Source: an uncultured Ectothiorhodospiraceae bacterium (GTDB lineage Bacteria; Pseudomonadota; Gammaproteobacteria; Nitrococcales; Nitrococcaceae). Taken from it: a stretch of DNA of 48,713 nt. A program made the translations under genes and the position numbers. Of this stretch, positions 1-7,871 are shown piece by piece. Under the pieces are notes generated by a model. That model was not told where the DNA came from, did not search any database, and saw only the letters and a list, made by a program, of their open reading frames with translations. Where the stretch lies: contig CAJXKP010000020.1 of assembly GCA_913055565.1 (NCBI GenBank), positions 1-48,713 on the forward strand, in the 5' to 3' direction. Within the stretch, counting starts at the first letter, position 1. Each line of letters begins with the position of its first letter.

Positions 1-345
1 AGCGCGTCCACGGGTTCGTCCGCGGTGAACCCGGGGCCGGTCGTCGCGATCTCGAACAGGACGCCGCCGGGCTCCCGGCAGTAGATGGCGTGGAAGTACT
101 CGCGGTCGATCGGTTCGGTCGCTTTCAGGCCGAGGTCGGCGTACGCGTCCCGGTACGCGTCCTGCTCGTCGACGTCCGCGGCAGCGAACGCGACGTGGTG
201 AACGGTTCCGGCACCCATCCGCCCGCGCGGCAGGTCCGTCTCGACGAGGTCGACGATCGACGCTGCCCCGCCGGCGGCGCTCCGGTACCGGTGACGGTCC
301 CCGCCGCCCGAATCCGCGCCCGCCGCGGCCGCTGGGCATGCGCGC
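1..345 (-). pseudogene. Broken fragment of a VOC-family ring-cleaving dioxygenase, archaeal-like
   Basis: Read on the minus strand from about 345 down to the window edge, one frame gives the C-terminal VOC (glyoxalase/extradiol dioxygenase fold) domain of MhqO/LinE-type ring-cleaving dioxygenases. Visible pieces are DRHRYRSAAGGAASIVDLVE, LPRGRMGAGTVHHVAFAAAD, then REYFHAIYCREPGGVLFEIA and TTGPGFTADEP. The metal-ligand His (THVHHVA-type) and the late Glu (VLFEIA) are present. The N-terminal VOC domain and start codon are absent: upstream of about 305-345 the frame turns to low-complexity Arg/Ala/Gly and no longer fits the family. The C terminus runs off the window. Codon use (nearly all GAC for Asp, many GCG and TCG) differs from the neighbours and resembles haloarchaeal genes. 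It is either a truncated, transferred gene or a chimeric contig end. Family call is fairly sure; the exact break point is not. Confidence 0.6.
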
Positions 346-467
346 CGTCGGCGTCGCAGCGCTCGACTGTGCTACCCAATACAGCGTGGTGCCTCGGGCC
401 TTGCCGGCGCGCGTCCAGCGGCCAGAGACTCGTGCGAATCGTTGAGCGTCTCGCCAGGGGGCCGCCC

Positions 468-1442
468 TCACTGATCGAGGAGTTCCTGCGCGCTCAACTC
501 GTCGGTAATCAAGACGTTCGGCGTCCCCGATAGCAGGGCTGCCCTGATGGCCATGGACTGGTGGCCACCGCCCGCGACCAGGATTCGCCGACCGACACCC
601 CTGAGATCCGACGGCGCAATAGCCACGCTGCGTCGATTAAGCGGATGGTCGATGGCCGCGCCCTCGGCATCCAGGAAGGTTCCCAAGACGTCGCCCACAG
701 CACCCGCCGCCTGTAGCGAGGCGCGCTCCTCGGCGGTCTCGACGCCATAAGTGACCAACATCGAGTCCGATATCTCGCCCGCGGTGAACAGGGCGAAGTC
801 GGCGTTACGCCCCTTGTCATAGGTCTCTCGGGTCGGCTCCTGGGCCAAGATCATCTCACGATCCGCCTCACTGCTGGCGAAAACGGGAGCGGCGAAGAAA
901 TGTTGGTCCGCGCCGAAGCGATCGGCGTACGCCGAAACCAGCTCAAAGGTATTAATACCCGAGCAGTGCGACAGCCCACCCTGCAGGCAGACAACGGATA
1001 CGCCCTCCAGCGGCCGATTGGGTATGGCCCGCAGAACCGCCCGCAGGGTCCGACCCCAGCCCAGGCCCAGCGTCATGTGGTCCCCGAGGCGCTCAGCGAT
1101 GTAGGAAGCGGCGGCAACGCCGATACCGTCGAGCATGCCACTCGCGGAATCCGCCAACGGCACCACGACCGCATCGGTGAGCCCGTACGTCGCCACGAGC
1201 CGACCCTCCAGCGCCGTGCAGGCCGCCAGATCGCCGCGGATATTGATCTGGACCAGACCTCGCTCCCGGCAGGCCGCCAGGAGCCGGTTAACCCGCACGC
1301 GACTGGCGCCGAGCCGGTCCCCGATCTCCTGCTGGGTCATATTGGCCACGAAGTAATACCACGCCACGCGCGTGTGCAGTTGCTCGTCGGTATCTAGCCG
1401 CACGCGCGAGGCGAGCGAGGCGCCACGTCGACGATCATCCAT
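468..1442 (-). CDS. SorC/DeoR-type sugar-binding transcriptional regulator
   Basis: A 324-residue transcriptional regulator of the SorC family. About residues 20-70 form the N-terminal helix-turn-helix, with MTQQEIGDRLGASRVRVNRL as the typical SorC HTH. The rest is the sugar-phosphate sensing domain, recognised by the LGLGWGRTL segment, the GGL loop, and the end motif ILVAGGGHQSMAIRAALLSG. Length is normal for the family. SorC proteins bind a phosphorylated sugar and repress or activate a linked catabolic operon, but no sugar transport or catabolic gene lies in this window, so the target is unknown. Two near-identical 16-17 bp sequences in the upstream region (1481-1496 and 1598-1614) are candidate operators for autoregulation. 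Confidence 0.85.
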   Translation of the reverse strand: MDDRRRGASLASRVRLDTDEQLHTRVAWYYFVANMTQQEIGDRLGASRVRVNRLLAACRERGLVQINIRGDLAACTALEGRLVATYGLTDAVVVPLADSASGMLDGIGVAAASYIAERLGDHMTLGLGWGRTLRAVLRAIPNRPLEGVSVVCLQGGLSHCSGINTFELVSAYADRFGADQHFFAAPVFASSEADREMILAQEPTRETYDKGRNADFALFTAGEISDSMLVTYGVETAEERASLQAAGAVGDVLGTFLDAEGAAIDHPLNRRSVAIAPSDLRGVGRRILVAGGGHQSMAIRAALLSGTPNVLITDELSAQELLDQ

Positions 1443-1480
1443 CGACCACTCCCAGTTCGTAGCAAGGTCTTGGTTCGTCT

Positions 1481-1496
1481 TCTACATTGAGGATAA
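1481..1496. repeat. Direct repeat copy 1, candidate operator upstream of SorC gene
   Basis: TCTACATTGAGGATAA lies 39 bp upstream of the SorC-type regulator start. A second copy with one inserted base lies at 1598-1614 in the same orientation, 117 bp away. Conservation of such a specific word in an otherwise noncoding stretch suggests a protein-binding site, most simply for the adjacent regulator. This is inference from repetition only. Confidence 0.4.
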
Positions 1497-1597
1497 CGCG
1501 GTGCGCCGGAGACCACCACTGACCGATGCCCCCTATTACCCGGATTTGACGCGCTCGCCACAAGGCGATTGGGTCACATTCACCCGCCTCCGTGATG

Positions 1598-1614
1598 TCT
1601 ACACTTGAGGATAA
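1598..1614. repeat. Direct repeat copy 2, candidate operator before the DUF433-like gene
   Basis: TCTACACTTGAGGATAA matches copy 1 at 1481-1496 except for one extra C. It sits 20 bp upstream of the ATG at 1634, so a protein bound here could block that gene, while the first copy would control the divergent SorC gene. No other function is evident. Confidence 0.4.
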
Positions 1615-1633
1615 AAGACAGGGAGCAACTCGC

Positions 1634-1801
1634 ATGGAAGTACGCAAAGAACGGACGCGGCCGACGCCTTATGAGATCGGTGCCCGTATTGCTGACGGTG
1701 AATCGATCGCCGAATTACTTGCCGAGAACCCGGAACTCACCACGCAGGATCTGCGCGAGGCCGTCGAGGCCTATCTGGCAGCAAACACTCAGTCCTGCTA
1801 G
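1634..1801 (+). CDS. Small DUF433-like protein (degenerate antitoxin-type fold)
   Basis: A 55-residue protein. The segment GARIADGESIAELLAENPEL, followed by TTQDLREAVEAYLA, matches the C-terminal half of DUF433 proteins (VapB-like antitoxins of the PIN/DUF5615 systems). The usual N-terminal strand with its GKPxIxGTRI motif is missing. The ATG at 1634 is chosen over the in-frame GTG/ATG codons near 1592 because GGGAG lies about 9 bases before it and because the longer form would run through the repeat at 1598-1614. No PIN-domain toxin gene is adjacent, so this looks like an orphan. Function is unknown; a DNA-binding role is possible. Confidence 0.6.
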   Translation: MEVRKERTRPTPYEIGARIADGESIAELLAENPELTTQDLREAVEAYLAANTQSC

Positions 1802-1871
1802 CTCCATTGAGGTTCGCGCCACAGGGGACGGAGCGCCATAATGCGGGGTTCAGTCAGCAAGCGAGGCCACC

Positions 1872-2183
1872 ATGCGCGAAGACCTGAAGGCCAATCTAAC
1901 GCGGCGTGAGACCTGGATGAGAGGCCTATTCATCCTGCTACTCGGGGGGCTCGGCTTCCTCGGCCAGCTTATCCTGTTGGCAGCGGTCGTATTCCAGTTC
2001 GTCAGCACCGCGATCACCGCCGAACGCAACCATCAGGTGCTGACCTTCACGCAGGCGCTAGCCACGTGGTTGTACCAGGTTATGTACTACATCAGTTTCA
2101 ACCGCGACGAGCGCCCGTGGCCATTCGACGCCTGGCCCCAGCCGAGCACGCCGGCCGTCGATCACGAGGACTCAACACAATGA
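1872..2183 (+). CDS. DUF4389 domain membrane protein
   Basis: A 103-residue inner-membrane protein of the DUF4389 family, known mainly from gammaproteobacteria. It starts with the family's charged segment (LKANLTRRETWMRGLF), has a hydrophobic stretch at about residues 16-48, then the ATWLYQVMYYISFN segment and the PWPFDAWP motif that closes the domain. The family has no established function. The stop overlaps the ATG of the downstream hydrolase (ATGA at 2180-2183), so the two are translationally coupled. Confidence 0.85.
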   Translation: MREDLKANLTRRETWMRGLFILLLGGLGFLGQLILLAAVVFQFVSTAITAERNHQVLTFTQALATWLYQVMYYISFNRDERPWPFDAWPQPSTPAVDHEDSTQ

Positions 2184-2695
2184 CCTCTAGCCCCACGGTC
2201 TATTTCAACCATGGCAAGGAGAGCGGCCCCTGGGGCACCAAGATCCAGGCCCTGGCCGCTGTCGCGCGGGATCATGGGCTGGCGGTCGAGAGCCCGGACT
2301 ACCAGTTCACCTACGACCCCGACGAGCGCTTGCGCTACCTCATGAGCCTCGAGCCGCCGTCGGGACGCCAACTGATCCTGATCGGCTCCAGCATGGGCGG
2401 CTACGTCGCCGCCCATGCCTCACAGCGCCTGACCCCAGCCGGGCTCTTCTTGATGGCCCCGGCCCTCGCCATGCCCGGCTATACAGAACAGCCGCGGGCG
2501 CACGCCAACGCCATTGAGGTCATCCATGGCTGGCACGATGACATCGTCCCGATCGCCACTAGCTGGCAGTTCGCGGCCGCGCACCACGCCGCGCTCCACT
2601 GCCTGGATGATGGCCACGATCTGCGCCACCAGCTCGAGCGCATTAGCGGCTTGTTCGATCACTTCCTGGCCCGCTTGCTGGGCAAGCCAGCCTAA
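2180..2695 (+). CDS. Alpha/beta-fold hydrolase (small YqiA/RBBP9-like esterase)
   Basis: A 171-residue alpha/beta hydrolase of the short, lidless type. The nucleophile elbow is GSSMGG at about residues 77-82, an acid is likely the Asp pair in WHDDIVP, and the catalytic His is in DDGHDLR. The N-terminal YFNHGKESGPWGTK region forms the oxyanion side. The start at 2180 overlaps the end of the DUF4389 gene; a longer reading from 2066 would overlap that gene out of frame and is rejected. The substrate cannot be read from sequence; an esterase or thioesterase is most likely. It converges on the OmpA-like gene with an 18 bp gap. Confidence 0.8.
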   Translation: MTSSPTVYFNHGKESGPWGTKIQALAAVARDHGLAVESPDYQFTYDPDERLRYLMSLEPPSGRQLILIGSSMGGYVAAHASQRLTPAGLFLMAPALAMPGYTEQPRAHANAIEVIHGWHDDIVPIATSWQFAAAHHAALHCLDDGHDLRHQLERISGLFDHFLARLLGKPA

Positions 2696-2713
2696 GCCCG
2701 GCCCCAGTCTCCG

Positions 2714-4054
2714 TTACCGATTGGTCAACCGCATCTCGATACGCCGGTTGCGCGCGTAGGCGCTCGGGCTTTCGCGCTCGGCGATCGGCTGGTAGGGCCC
2801 ATAACCCACCGCCGCCAGGCGTTCCGGTGGGATGCCCTGGTCCACGAGGTAGTGCACGATATTGGTCGCCCGGGCGGTCGACAGCTCCCAGTTGGAGGGG
2901 AAGCGTTCGGTATCGATGGGTCGTTTATCGGTGTGCCCTTCCACCTGCAGCACCCACGGGATGTCGTCAGGGATGCGATTGGCGACCTCGTTGAGGATCT
3001 GGGCTAAGCGATCCAGCTTGGCGCGGCCGTCGGCGCCAATCGCCGCGGCGCCGGACTCGAAGAACAGCTCGGACTGGAACATGAACCGATCGCCGACGAT
3101 ACGCAGCTCGTCGACATCCCCAAGCACCTCGCGCAGACGGCCGAAGAACTCCGAGCGGTACTTCGACAGCTCCTGGACCTTCTGCGCTAGGGCCTTGTTG
3201 AGCCGCTCGCCCAGATTCTCGATCTTGGCCTTCTGGTTGCTCACGGTCTCGCGGGACAGCTCCAGCGCCTCGGACAGGGACCCCACCTCGTCGCGCAGCG
3301 CCTGGATCTCCTCGCGCAAGCGATCCACTCGGGCCTGGGCCTCGCTGGTCAGCTTCTTCTGTTCGGCGAGGGCCTTGCCGCGCTCCTCGAGCTGCGCCGC
3401 GAGCCGCTCGATCCGGAACTCCCTCCTATCCAACTCCTCCTGAGCGAGCTGCGTGCGCTCGCGCTCGTCCGCCAGCTCGGCCTGAAGCCTCTTACGGCGA
3501 TCGCGCAGCTGGCCGAGCTGCTGCTCGGTCTCGCTGAGCTGCTCGTCCTTACTCTCCAGCTGCGCCGCGAGCTCGCCCACCCGGGACTCGAGCTTGTCGC
3601 GCGTCCGACGCAGGGCGTCGATATCCGCCTGTAGCGAGGCGACCTCCTTGAGACGCATCTTTAGCGTCGCCTTGTTGGCCTCGACCTCCTCGCGGCTCGC
3701 CTGCAGCTCTCGCTTTAGCTCTTGCGCGCGCTCGCGGCTGGTGGCGAGCTGATCCTGCAACGCCTCCTGCTTTTCCAGGCTATCGCTGAGCCGACTGTAG
3801 GTACGCGAGAGCTGCTCCTGGACGCTCTCCCGCTTGTCGCGCTCCATGGCCAGCGTGTCATTGAGCTCCTGGACCTCCTTCTCCAGCCGGTCCAGGGCCG
3901 TATTGCGCTCGGACAGGACGTTGCTGAGATAAAACTGAGCGACGACGAACAGCAGGATCAGGAAGATGAAGGCGAGCAGCACCGTAGCCAGGGCATCCAC
4001 GAAGCCCGGCCAGATATTGACGGTCTCGCGCCCACGCCGCTGGCCACCGATCAT
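2714..4054 (-). CDS. OmpA/MotB-like motor subunit with long periplasmic coiled coil
   Basis: A 446-residue protein. A short cytoplasmic head is followed by one membrane helix (about residues 21-43) with an Asp at residue 20 in the context PGFVDALATVLLAFIF, matching the ion-binding Asp of MotB and ZorB. Residues about 45-310 are a nearly continuous, charged coiled coil. The last 125 residues form an OmpA-like peptidoglycan-binding domain (VEGHTDKRPI, NWELSTARA, NRRIEMRL). It is the B subunit partner of the MotA/ExbB-like gene just upstream (7 bp gap, same strand). Related pairs are widespread in proteobacteria, usually annotated only as peptidoglycan-binding protein. The coiled coil is far longer than in MotB, TolR or ZorB. 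An ion-driven envelope machine of unknown task is inferred. Confidence 0.8.
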   Translation of the reverse strand: MIGGQRRGRETVNIWPGFVDALATVLLAFIFLILLFVVAQFYLSNVLSERNTALDRLEKEVQELNDTLAMERDKRESVQEQLSRTYSRLSDSLEKQEALQDQLATSRERAQELKRELQASREEVEANKATLKMRLKEVASLQADIDALRRTRDKLESRVGELAAQLESKDEQLSETEQQLGQLRDRRKRLQAELADERERTQLAQEELDRREFRIERLAAQLEERGKALAEQKKLTSEAQARVDRLREEIQALRDEVGSLSEALELSRETVSNQKAKIENLGERLNKALAQKVQELSKYRSEFFGRLREVLGDVDELRIVGDRFMFQSELFFESGAAAIGADGRAKLDRLAQILNEVANRIPDDIPWVLQVEGHTDKRPIDTERFPSNWELSTARATNIVHYLVDQGIPPERLAAVGYGPYQPIAERESPSAYARNRRIEMRLTNR

Positions 4055-4061
4055 GGCGCGA

Positions 4062-5207
4062 TCAGCCCCCGCGGTCGCTGCTGATGTGCGAGACCGTGCG
4101 CGTTAGCAGCCGTAACTCCTCGCGCAGATCGTCGGTCAGGCGCTCGCGATCCGCCGAGAAGTCGTTACGCATGTCGTTGAGCGCAGTGTTGATCTGGCGC
4201 AGATGGTCACGTATGGCACGCTCCTGTTCGTCGGACTGCTCGCCTGCATCCGCCAGACGCGAGAGCACGTTCTGGAGCTCATTCTGCATCCGGGTCAGCC
4301 CCTTGAGGCCCTTCTGCTCCTCACGCGTTTGCTCCGCGAGATTAGTGATCTGCTCGGTGAGCTCGATGAGCCGATTATCCGCGGCGCGGCGTTCCTCCTC
4401 GGTACGCGCCATGGTGCGCTGGAGCTTGTCCAGGCTGTCCGCCGTCTGCTCCAGCAGCGCCTGGATGTAGGCAGGCACCGAGCCCTCGCCCTCGCCACCG
4501 ATGGCGCCGCTGGCCAGCCGTGTCTGCGCCGACAGCCACTCCTCGAGATCGTTATAGAAGCGATTCTGGGCGTGGGTCGCCTGCAGATCGATGAATCCAA
4601 GAACCAAAGCACTGGCGAGGCCGAACAGCGACGAGCTGAAGGCCGTTCCCATGCCGGACAACGGCTTCTCCAGCCCGGCCTTGAGCTCCTCGAAGACCGT
4701 TGCGGCTTCCCGGCCCTCAAGGCTCAGCCCGGAGATGACACCGCCCACGGCGCGCAGCGTATCCAACAGGCCCCAGAAGGTCCCCAGGAGGCCGAGAAAG
4801 ACGAGCAGGCCGATCAGATAGCGAGACAGGTCTCGGGATTCGTCCAGACGCGAACGAATGCCGTCGAGCAGGGTACGCATGGACATCGTCGACAGGCTGA
4901 AGCGCTCGCCTTGCCGGCTCCCCAGCATCTGGGCCATGGACCCGAGCAGCCGCGTGCGCGGCCGCGGCGCCTCGTCATCGCTTTCCGCGTGGCGAAAGGC
5001 CTCCACCCAGGCCACTTCCGGCGACAGGATGATGACCTGGCGATAATTGATGAAGATGCCGATAGCGAGTACCGCCAGGACCATGCCGTTAAAGACAGGG
5101 TTGGCCATGAACGCCTCGCGCAGCGGTGCGGACAGCAGGACGCAGACGCCCCCGACCGCAAGCAGGAACAGGCTCATCCAGATCAGGACGCGATTCGGAT
5201 TACGCAC
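4062..5207 (-). CDS. MotA/TolQ/ExbB-family proton-channel subunit
   Basis: A 381-residue inner-membrane protein of the MotA/TolQ/ExbB family. Membrane helices lie at about residues 8-27 and 38-57, then after a cytoplasmic loop at about 137-162 (YLIGLLVFLGLLGTFWGLLD) and 184-210 (SGMGTAFSSSLFGLASALVL), the conserved channel pair. From about 220 the protein is a cytoplasmic coiled-coil tail. The GTG at 5207 is chosen because it follows AGGGGG by four bases and places the first helix at the N terminus; extending upstream to 5510 adds about 100 non-conserved residues that overlap the divergent small gene. With the downstream OmpA-like gene it should form a 5:2 type ion-driven motor. No flagellar or Tol genes are near, and no Zorya effector genes are present. 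Confidence 0.8.
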   Translation of the reverse strand: MRNPNRVLIWMSLFLLAVGGVCVLLSAPLREAFMANPVFNGMVLAVLAIGIFINYRQVIILSPEVAWVEAFRHAESDDEAPRPRTRLLGSMAQMLGSRQGERFSLSTMSMRTLLDGIRSRLDESRDLSRYLIGLLVFLGLLGTFWGLLDTLRAVGGVISGLSLEGREAATVFEELKAGLEKPLSGMGTAFSSSLFGLASALVLGFIDLQATHAQNRFYNDLEEWLSAQTRLASGAIGGEGEGSVPAYIQALLEQTADSLDKLQRTMARTEEERRAADNRLIELTEQITNLAEQTREEQKGLKGLTRMQNELQNVLSRLADAGEQSDEQERAIRDHLRQINTALNDMRNDFSADRERLTDDLREELRLLTRTVSHISSDRGG

Positions 5208-5372
5208 AACACCCCCTGCAACAACTCGGGTTGGGGCGGGCGAGCACGCCACGCCTTGGGCTAGCTCCCAAGCGTACCGCGAATCGCCGCTCTCCGGCGA
5301 ACCGGGGTGGCAACGGCCAACGCATGACACTGCGTTACACTCGCGTGCAGTTAGGCGACGGGAGCCGAGCCA

Positions 5373-5573
5373 ATGCGATTCGTAAAGGGAATGATCGTCG
5401 GCGGCTTCATCGTGGGAGCGCTGGCCTTCGGCGCCGGCACCAACTACGGCCGTGGCGCCGCCATTGTGAGTAATCCGTTCGGTGAGCGAACGCTCGCTGA
5501 GCGCGTCCACAAGGCCCAGGAGAACGCTCGCCAGGCGATCGACGCCATCCTGGACAATGCAACCGGTAACTGA
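5373..5573 (+). CDS. Small single-pass membrane protein, unknown
   Basis: A 66-residue protein preceded by GGGAG 15 to 11 bases before the ATG. Residues 5-22 form a Gly/Ala-rich membrane helix (GMIVGGFIVGALAFGAG); the remainder is a soluble amphipathic tail (ERVHKAQENARQAIDAILDN). I do not recognise a family. It lies 17 bp before the AI-2E-family transporter gene and probably shares its transcript. Confidence 0.6.
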   Translation: MRFVKGMIVGGFIVGALAFGAGTNYGRGAAIVSNPFGERTLAERVHKAQENARQAIDAILDNATGN

Positions 5574-5590
5574 TCAGCGGGAGACCATGG

Positions 5591-6730
5591 ATGCGTGAGG
5601 CACTGCGGGACAGTCAGGCCCGGCCATTGATGATCGCGCTACTGGCAGGGACTTTCTTGGTCTATCTGCTGCAACCGATCCTGATGCCATTCATCGCGGG
5701 CGCCCTGCTGGCCTATCTCGGCGACCCGCTGGCCGATCGGCTGGAGGCCCTCGGGCTGGCGCGAACCAGCGCGGTGGCGCTCGTATTCAGCGTGCTGACC
5801 CTGATCGGCGTCGGCGGTCTGCTACTGCTCATCCCGATGCTGAGCCGCCAGATCAGCCAACTCCACGCCAATCTGCCGGCCATGCTTGAGTGGGTCCAAA
5901 CTCAAGGCCTGCCCTGGCTCGAGGCCAAGACGGGCTTCGATCTGGGGCAATTGGACATGGCAAGGCTGCGCCAGGCGATCACCGACCACTGGCAGTCCAC
6001 GGGCAGCCTGGCGGCGAGCGTGGTGGCGCAGGCGACGAGCTCGGGGCTGGCCGTCGTGGGCGCGGTCGGCAACATCGCGTTGATCCCGGTAGTAGCCTTC
6101 TACCTCCTGCGCGATTGGGACGTCGTTGTGGCACGCATTCGCGATCTGCTGCCACGTCATATCGAGCCCACCATTAGCCAGCTCGCCGGGGAATGCGACG
6201 AGGTGGTCGCCGCCTTCCTGCGCGGCCAGTTCCTGGTCATGCTCGGCCTCGGTACCATCTATAGCGTCGGCCTGTGGCTGGTCGGCTTGAATCTGGCTCT
6301 GCTGGTGGGCTTTATCTCGGGGCTTGCCAGCGTGGTGCCGTACCTCGGGGTCATTGTGGGCGTCGCCCTGGGCAGCATCGTGACCCTGTTTCAGTTCGAT
6401 CCCTTCTGGCTGCCGCTGATCATGGTCTGGGCGGTCTACATGATTGGCCAGTTACTGGAAGGCTTCGTCCTCACACCGTGGTTGGTCGGCGATCGCATCG
6501 GGCTCCATCCGGTCGCCGTGATCTTCGCCGTCCTCGCCGGCGGGCGGCTGTTCGGGTTCACCGGCGTGCTCATGGCACTGCCCGTAGCGGCAGTCATCAT
6601 GGTCCTGGTACGTCACGCCCACGAGCTGTATCTGGATAGCAGCTATTACGACCCCGGCCAGGATGCGATCGACAGCGAAGCCGGCGATAGGGCATCCGAG
6701 GATACGGCTTCCGGGAACAACGACGTCTGA
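5591..6730 (+). CDS. AI-2E family (PerM/TqsA-like) transporter
   Basis: A 379-residue polytopic membrane protein of the AI-2E transporter superfamily. N-terminal helices are at about residues 13-50 and 58-80, a large extracytoplasmic segment follows at about 85-150, then helices in the C-terminal half with the family-typical ASVVPYLGVIVG and PWLVGDRIGLHPVAVIFAVL segments. The latter is the signature of the family. Members export signalling molecules or act as Na+/H+ antiporters; which applies here is not visible, though antiport would make sense in a halophile. GGGAG at 5579-5583 precedes the ATG at 5591. Confidence 0.9.
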   Translation: MREALRDSQARPLMIALLAGTFLVYLLQPILMPFIAGALLAYLGDPLADRLEALGLARTSAVALVFSVLTLIGVGGLLLLIPMLSRQISQLHANLPAMLEWVQTQGLPWLEAKTGFDLGQLDMARLRQAITDHWQSTGSLAASVVAQATSSGLAVVGAVGNIALIPVVAFYLLRDWDVVVARIRDLLPRHIEPTISQLAGECDEVVAAFLRGQFLVMLGLGTIYSVGLWLVGLNLALLVGFISGLASVVPYLGVIVGVALGSIVTLFQFDPFWLPLIMVWAVYMIGQLLEGFVLTPWLVGDRIGLHPVAVIFAVLAGGRLFGFTGVLMALPVAAVIMVLVRHAHELYLDSSYYDPGQDAIDSEAGDRASEDTASGNNDV

Positions 6731-6785
6731 TAGCGGTCGATGCCTGTGACGCAGTCGCCGGCTGGGATCGCTTAATGGAGGCCTG

Positions 6786-7868
6786 ATGCTGCCAACTCCC
6801 GGCGTCCTACGTGCCCTAATCATCGGCCTCGTCGCCACTAGTCTCTGCCCGCCGGTCGCGGCAGACGAGGCGGTCGATGTCACCGTTGCCGAGGCCAAGG
6901 AAGTCGCTCTCGTCGAGACACTTGCCCTGTCCGGCTCCTTGAGTTCGCCCGATGACGCGGAGCTGGCCGGCGAGGTCGCCGGGCGCGTGCAGCGAATCGC
7001 CGTGGAGGCGGGCGACCGGGTCGCCGCCGGAGACATGCTGGTGGTTCTAAATGCCGAGCTCGCCGAGCTGGAGCTGGCCCAGGCCAACGCCATGCAACGC
7101 CAGGCAGGGGCTGAGTTGGATGATGCCCAGCGTCGCCTGACCGAGGCCCAGAATCTCGCCGAGCGCCAGAGCGTCGCCGCCAGTGAGGTCGAGGCGCGCC
7201 GCGCCGAGGTTCGTCGCCAGGAGGCCGTGCTGGCGCGCCGTCGGGCGGAACGCCGCCACCGAGCGGCGTTGGTGGCGCGTCACACCCTGACGGCACCGTT
7301 CGATGGCGTCATCAGTGAGCGCATGGTGGATCAGGGCGAGTGGGCCACCCCGGAGCAAGCCATGCTGTCATTGGTGGCCGTGGATCCGCTGCGTCTTGAG
7401 CTGCGGGTGCCCCAGCGGCACTTCGGGCGGATTAGCCGCGATACCGCGGTCCGCTTTCAGGTCGAGGCGCTGGGTAACGGGCCACGGCAGACGACCATTA
7501 ACGAGATCGTTCCGGTAACCCAGAGCGGGACGCGGACCTTCCCTGTCCGCGCACGCATCGATAACAGCGATGCCCGTCTGTCGCCGGGCATGGCCGCACG
7601 CGCCACGCTACGCCTCGATACGGGCGAGACCGGTGTCGTCGTGCCGCAAGATGCGCTGATCCGCTATCCGGATGGCCGGGTCACGGTCTGGATGGTCGGC
7701 GACGGCGAGAGCGGCCCCGTCGCCCGCGAGCGCCAGATCCAGCCCGGCCTGAGCTTCGACGGCAAGGTGGCCGTGGGTGACGCCCTTGAACCGGGAACCC
7801 AGGTCGTGGTGCGTGGTAACGAATCCCTGCGCTCGGACCAGCCGATCCGCATTATCGAGCAGCCCTGA
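6786..7868 (+). CDS. RND efflux periplasmic adaptor (membrane fusion protein)
   Basis: A 360-residue membrane fusion protein. It has a Sec signal peptide (cleavage probably after PPVAA, about residue 26), a lipoyl/barrel-sandwich half (GEVAGRVQRIAVEAGDRV, about 55-85), an alpha-helical hairpin (about 90-165), the second lipoyl half (HTLTAPFDGVISERMVDQGE), then a beta-barrel and the membrane-proximal domain. It links the inner-membrane RND pump, encoded 3 bp downstream, to an outer-membrane channel. No TolC-like gene is in the window. Substrate unknown. Confidence 0.9.
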   Translation: MLPTPGVLRALIIGLVATSLCPPVAADEAVDVTVAEAKEVALVETLALSGSLSSPDDAELAGEVAGRVQRIAVEAGDRVAAGDMLVVLNAELAELELAQANAMQRQAGAELDDAQRRLTEAQNLAERQSVAASEVEARRAEVRRQEAVLARRRAERRHRAALVARHTLTAPFDGVISERMVDQGEWATPEQAMLSLVAVDPLRLELRVPQRHFGRISRDTAVRFQVEALGNGPRQTTINEIVPVTQSGTRTFPVRARIDNSDARLSPGMAARATLRLDTGETGVVVPQDALIRYPDGRVTVWMVGDGESGPVARERQIQPGLSFDGKVAVGDALEPGTQVVVRGNESLRSDQPIRIIEQP

Positions 7869-7871
7869 TCC

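Noticed and set aside
2714..5207. Zorya-type anti-phage system
   Set aside because: The MotA/OmpA pair resembles ZorA/ZorB in logic, but no zorC, zorD or zorE gene is near and the B subunit architecture differs; neighbours are housekeeping genes.
4203..5264. 353-residue plus-strand frame antisense to the MotA/ExbB-like gene
   Set aside because: Arg/Gln/His-rich shadow of a GC-rich gene, with no motif.
5208..5510. N-terminal extension of the MotA/ExbB-like protein
   Set aside because: About 100 residues without homology, overlapping the divergent 66-residue gene; GTG at 5207 has a ribosome site and begins at the first membrane helix.
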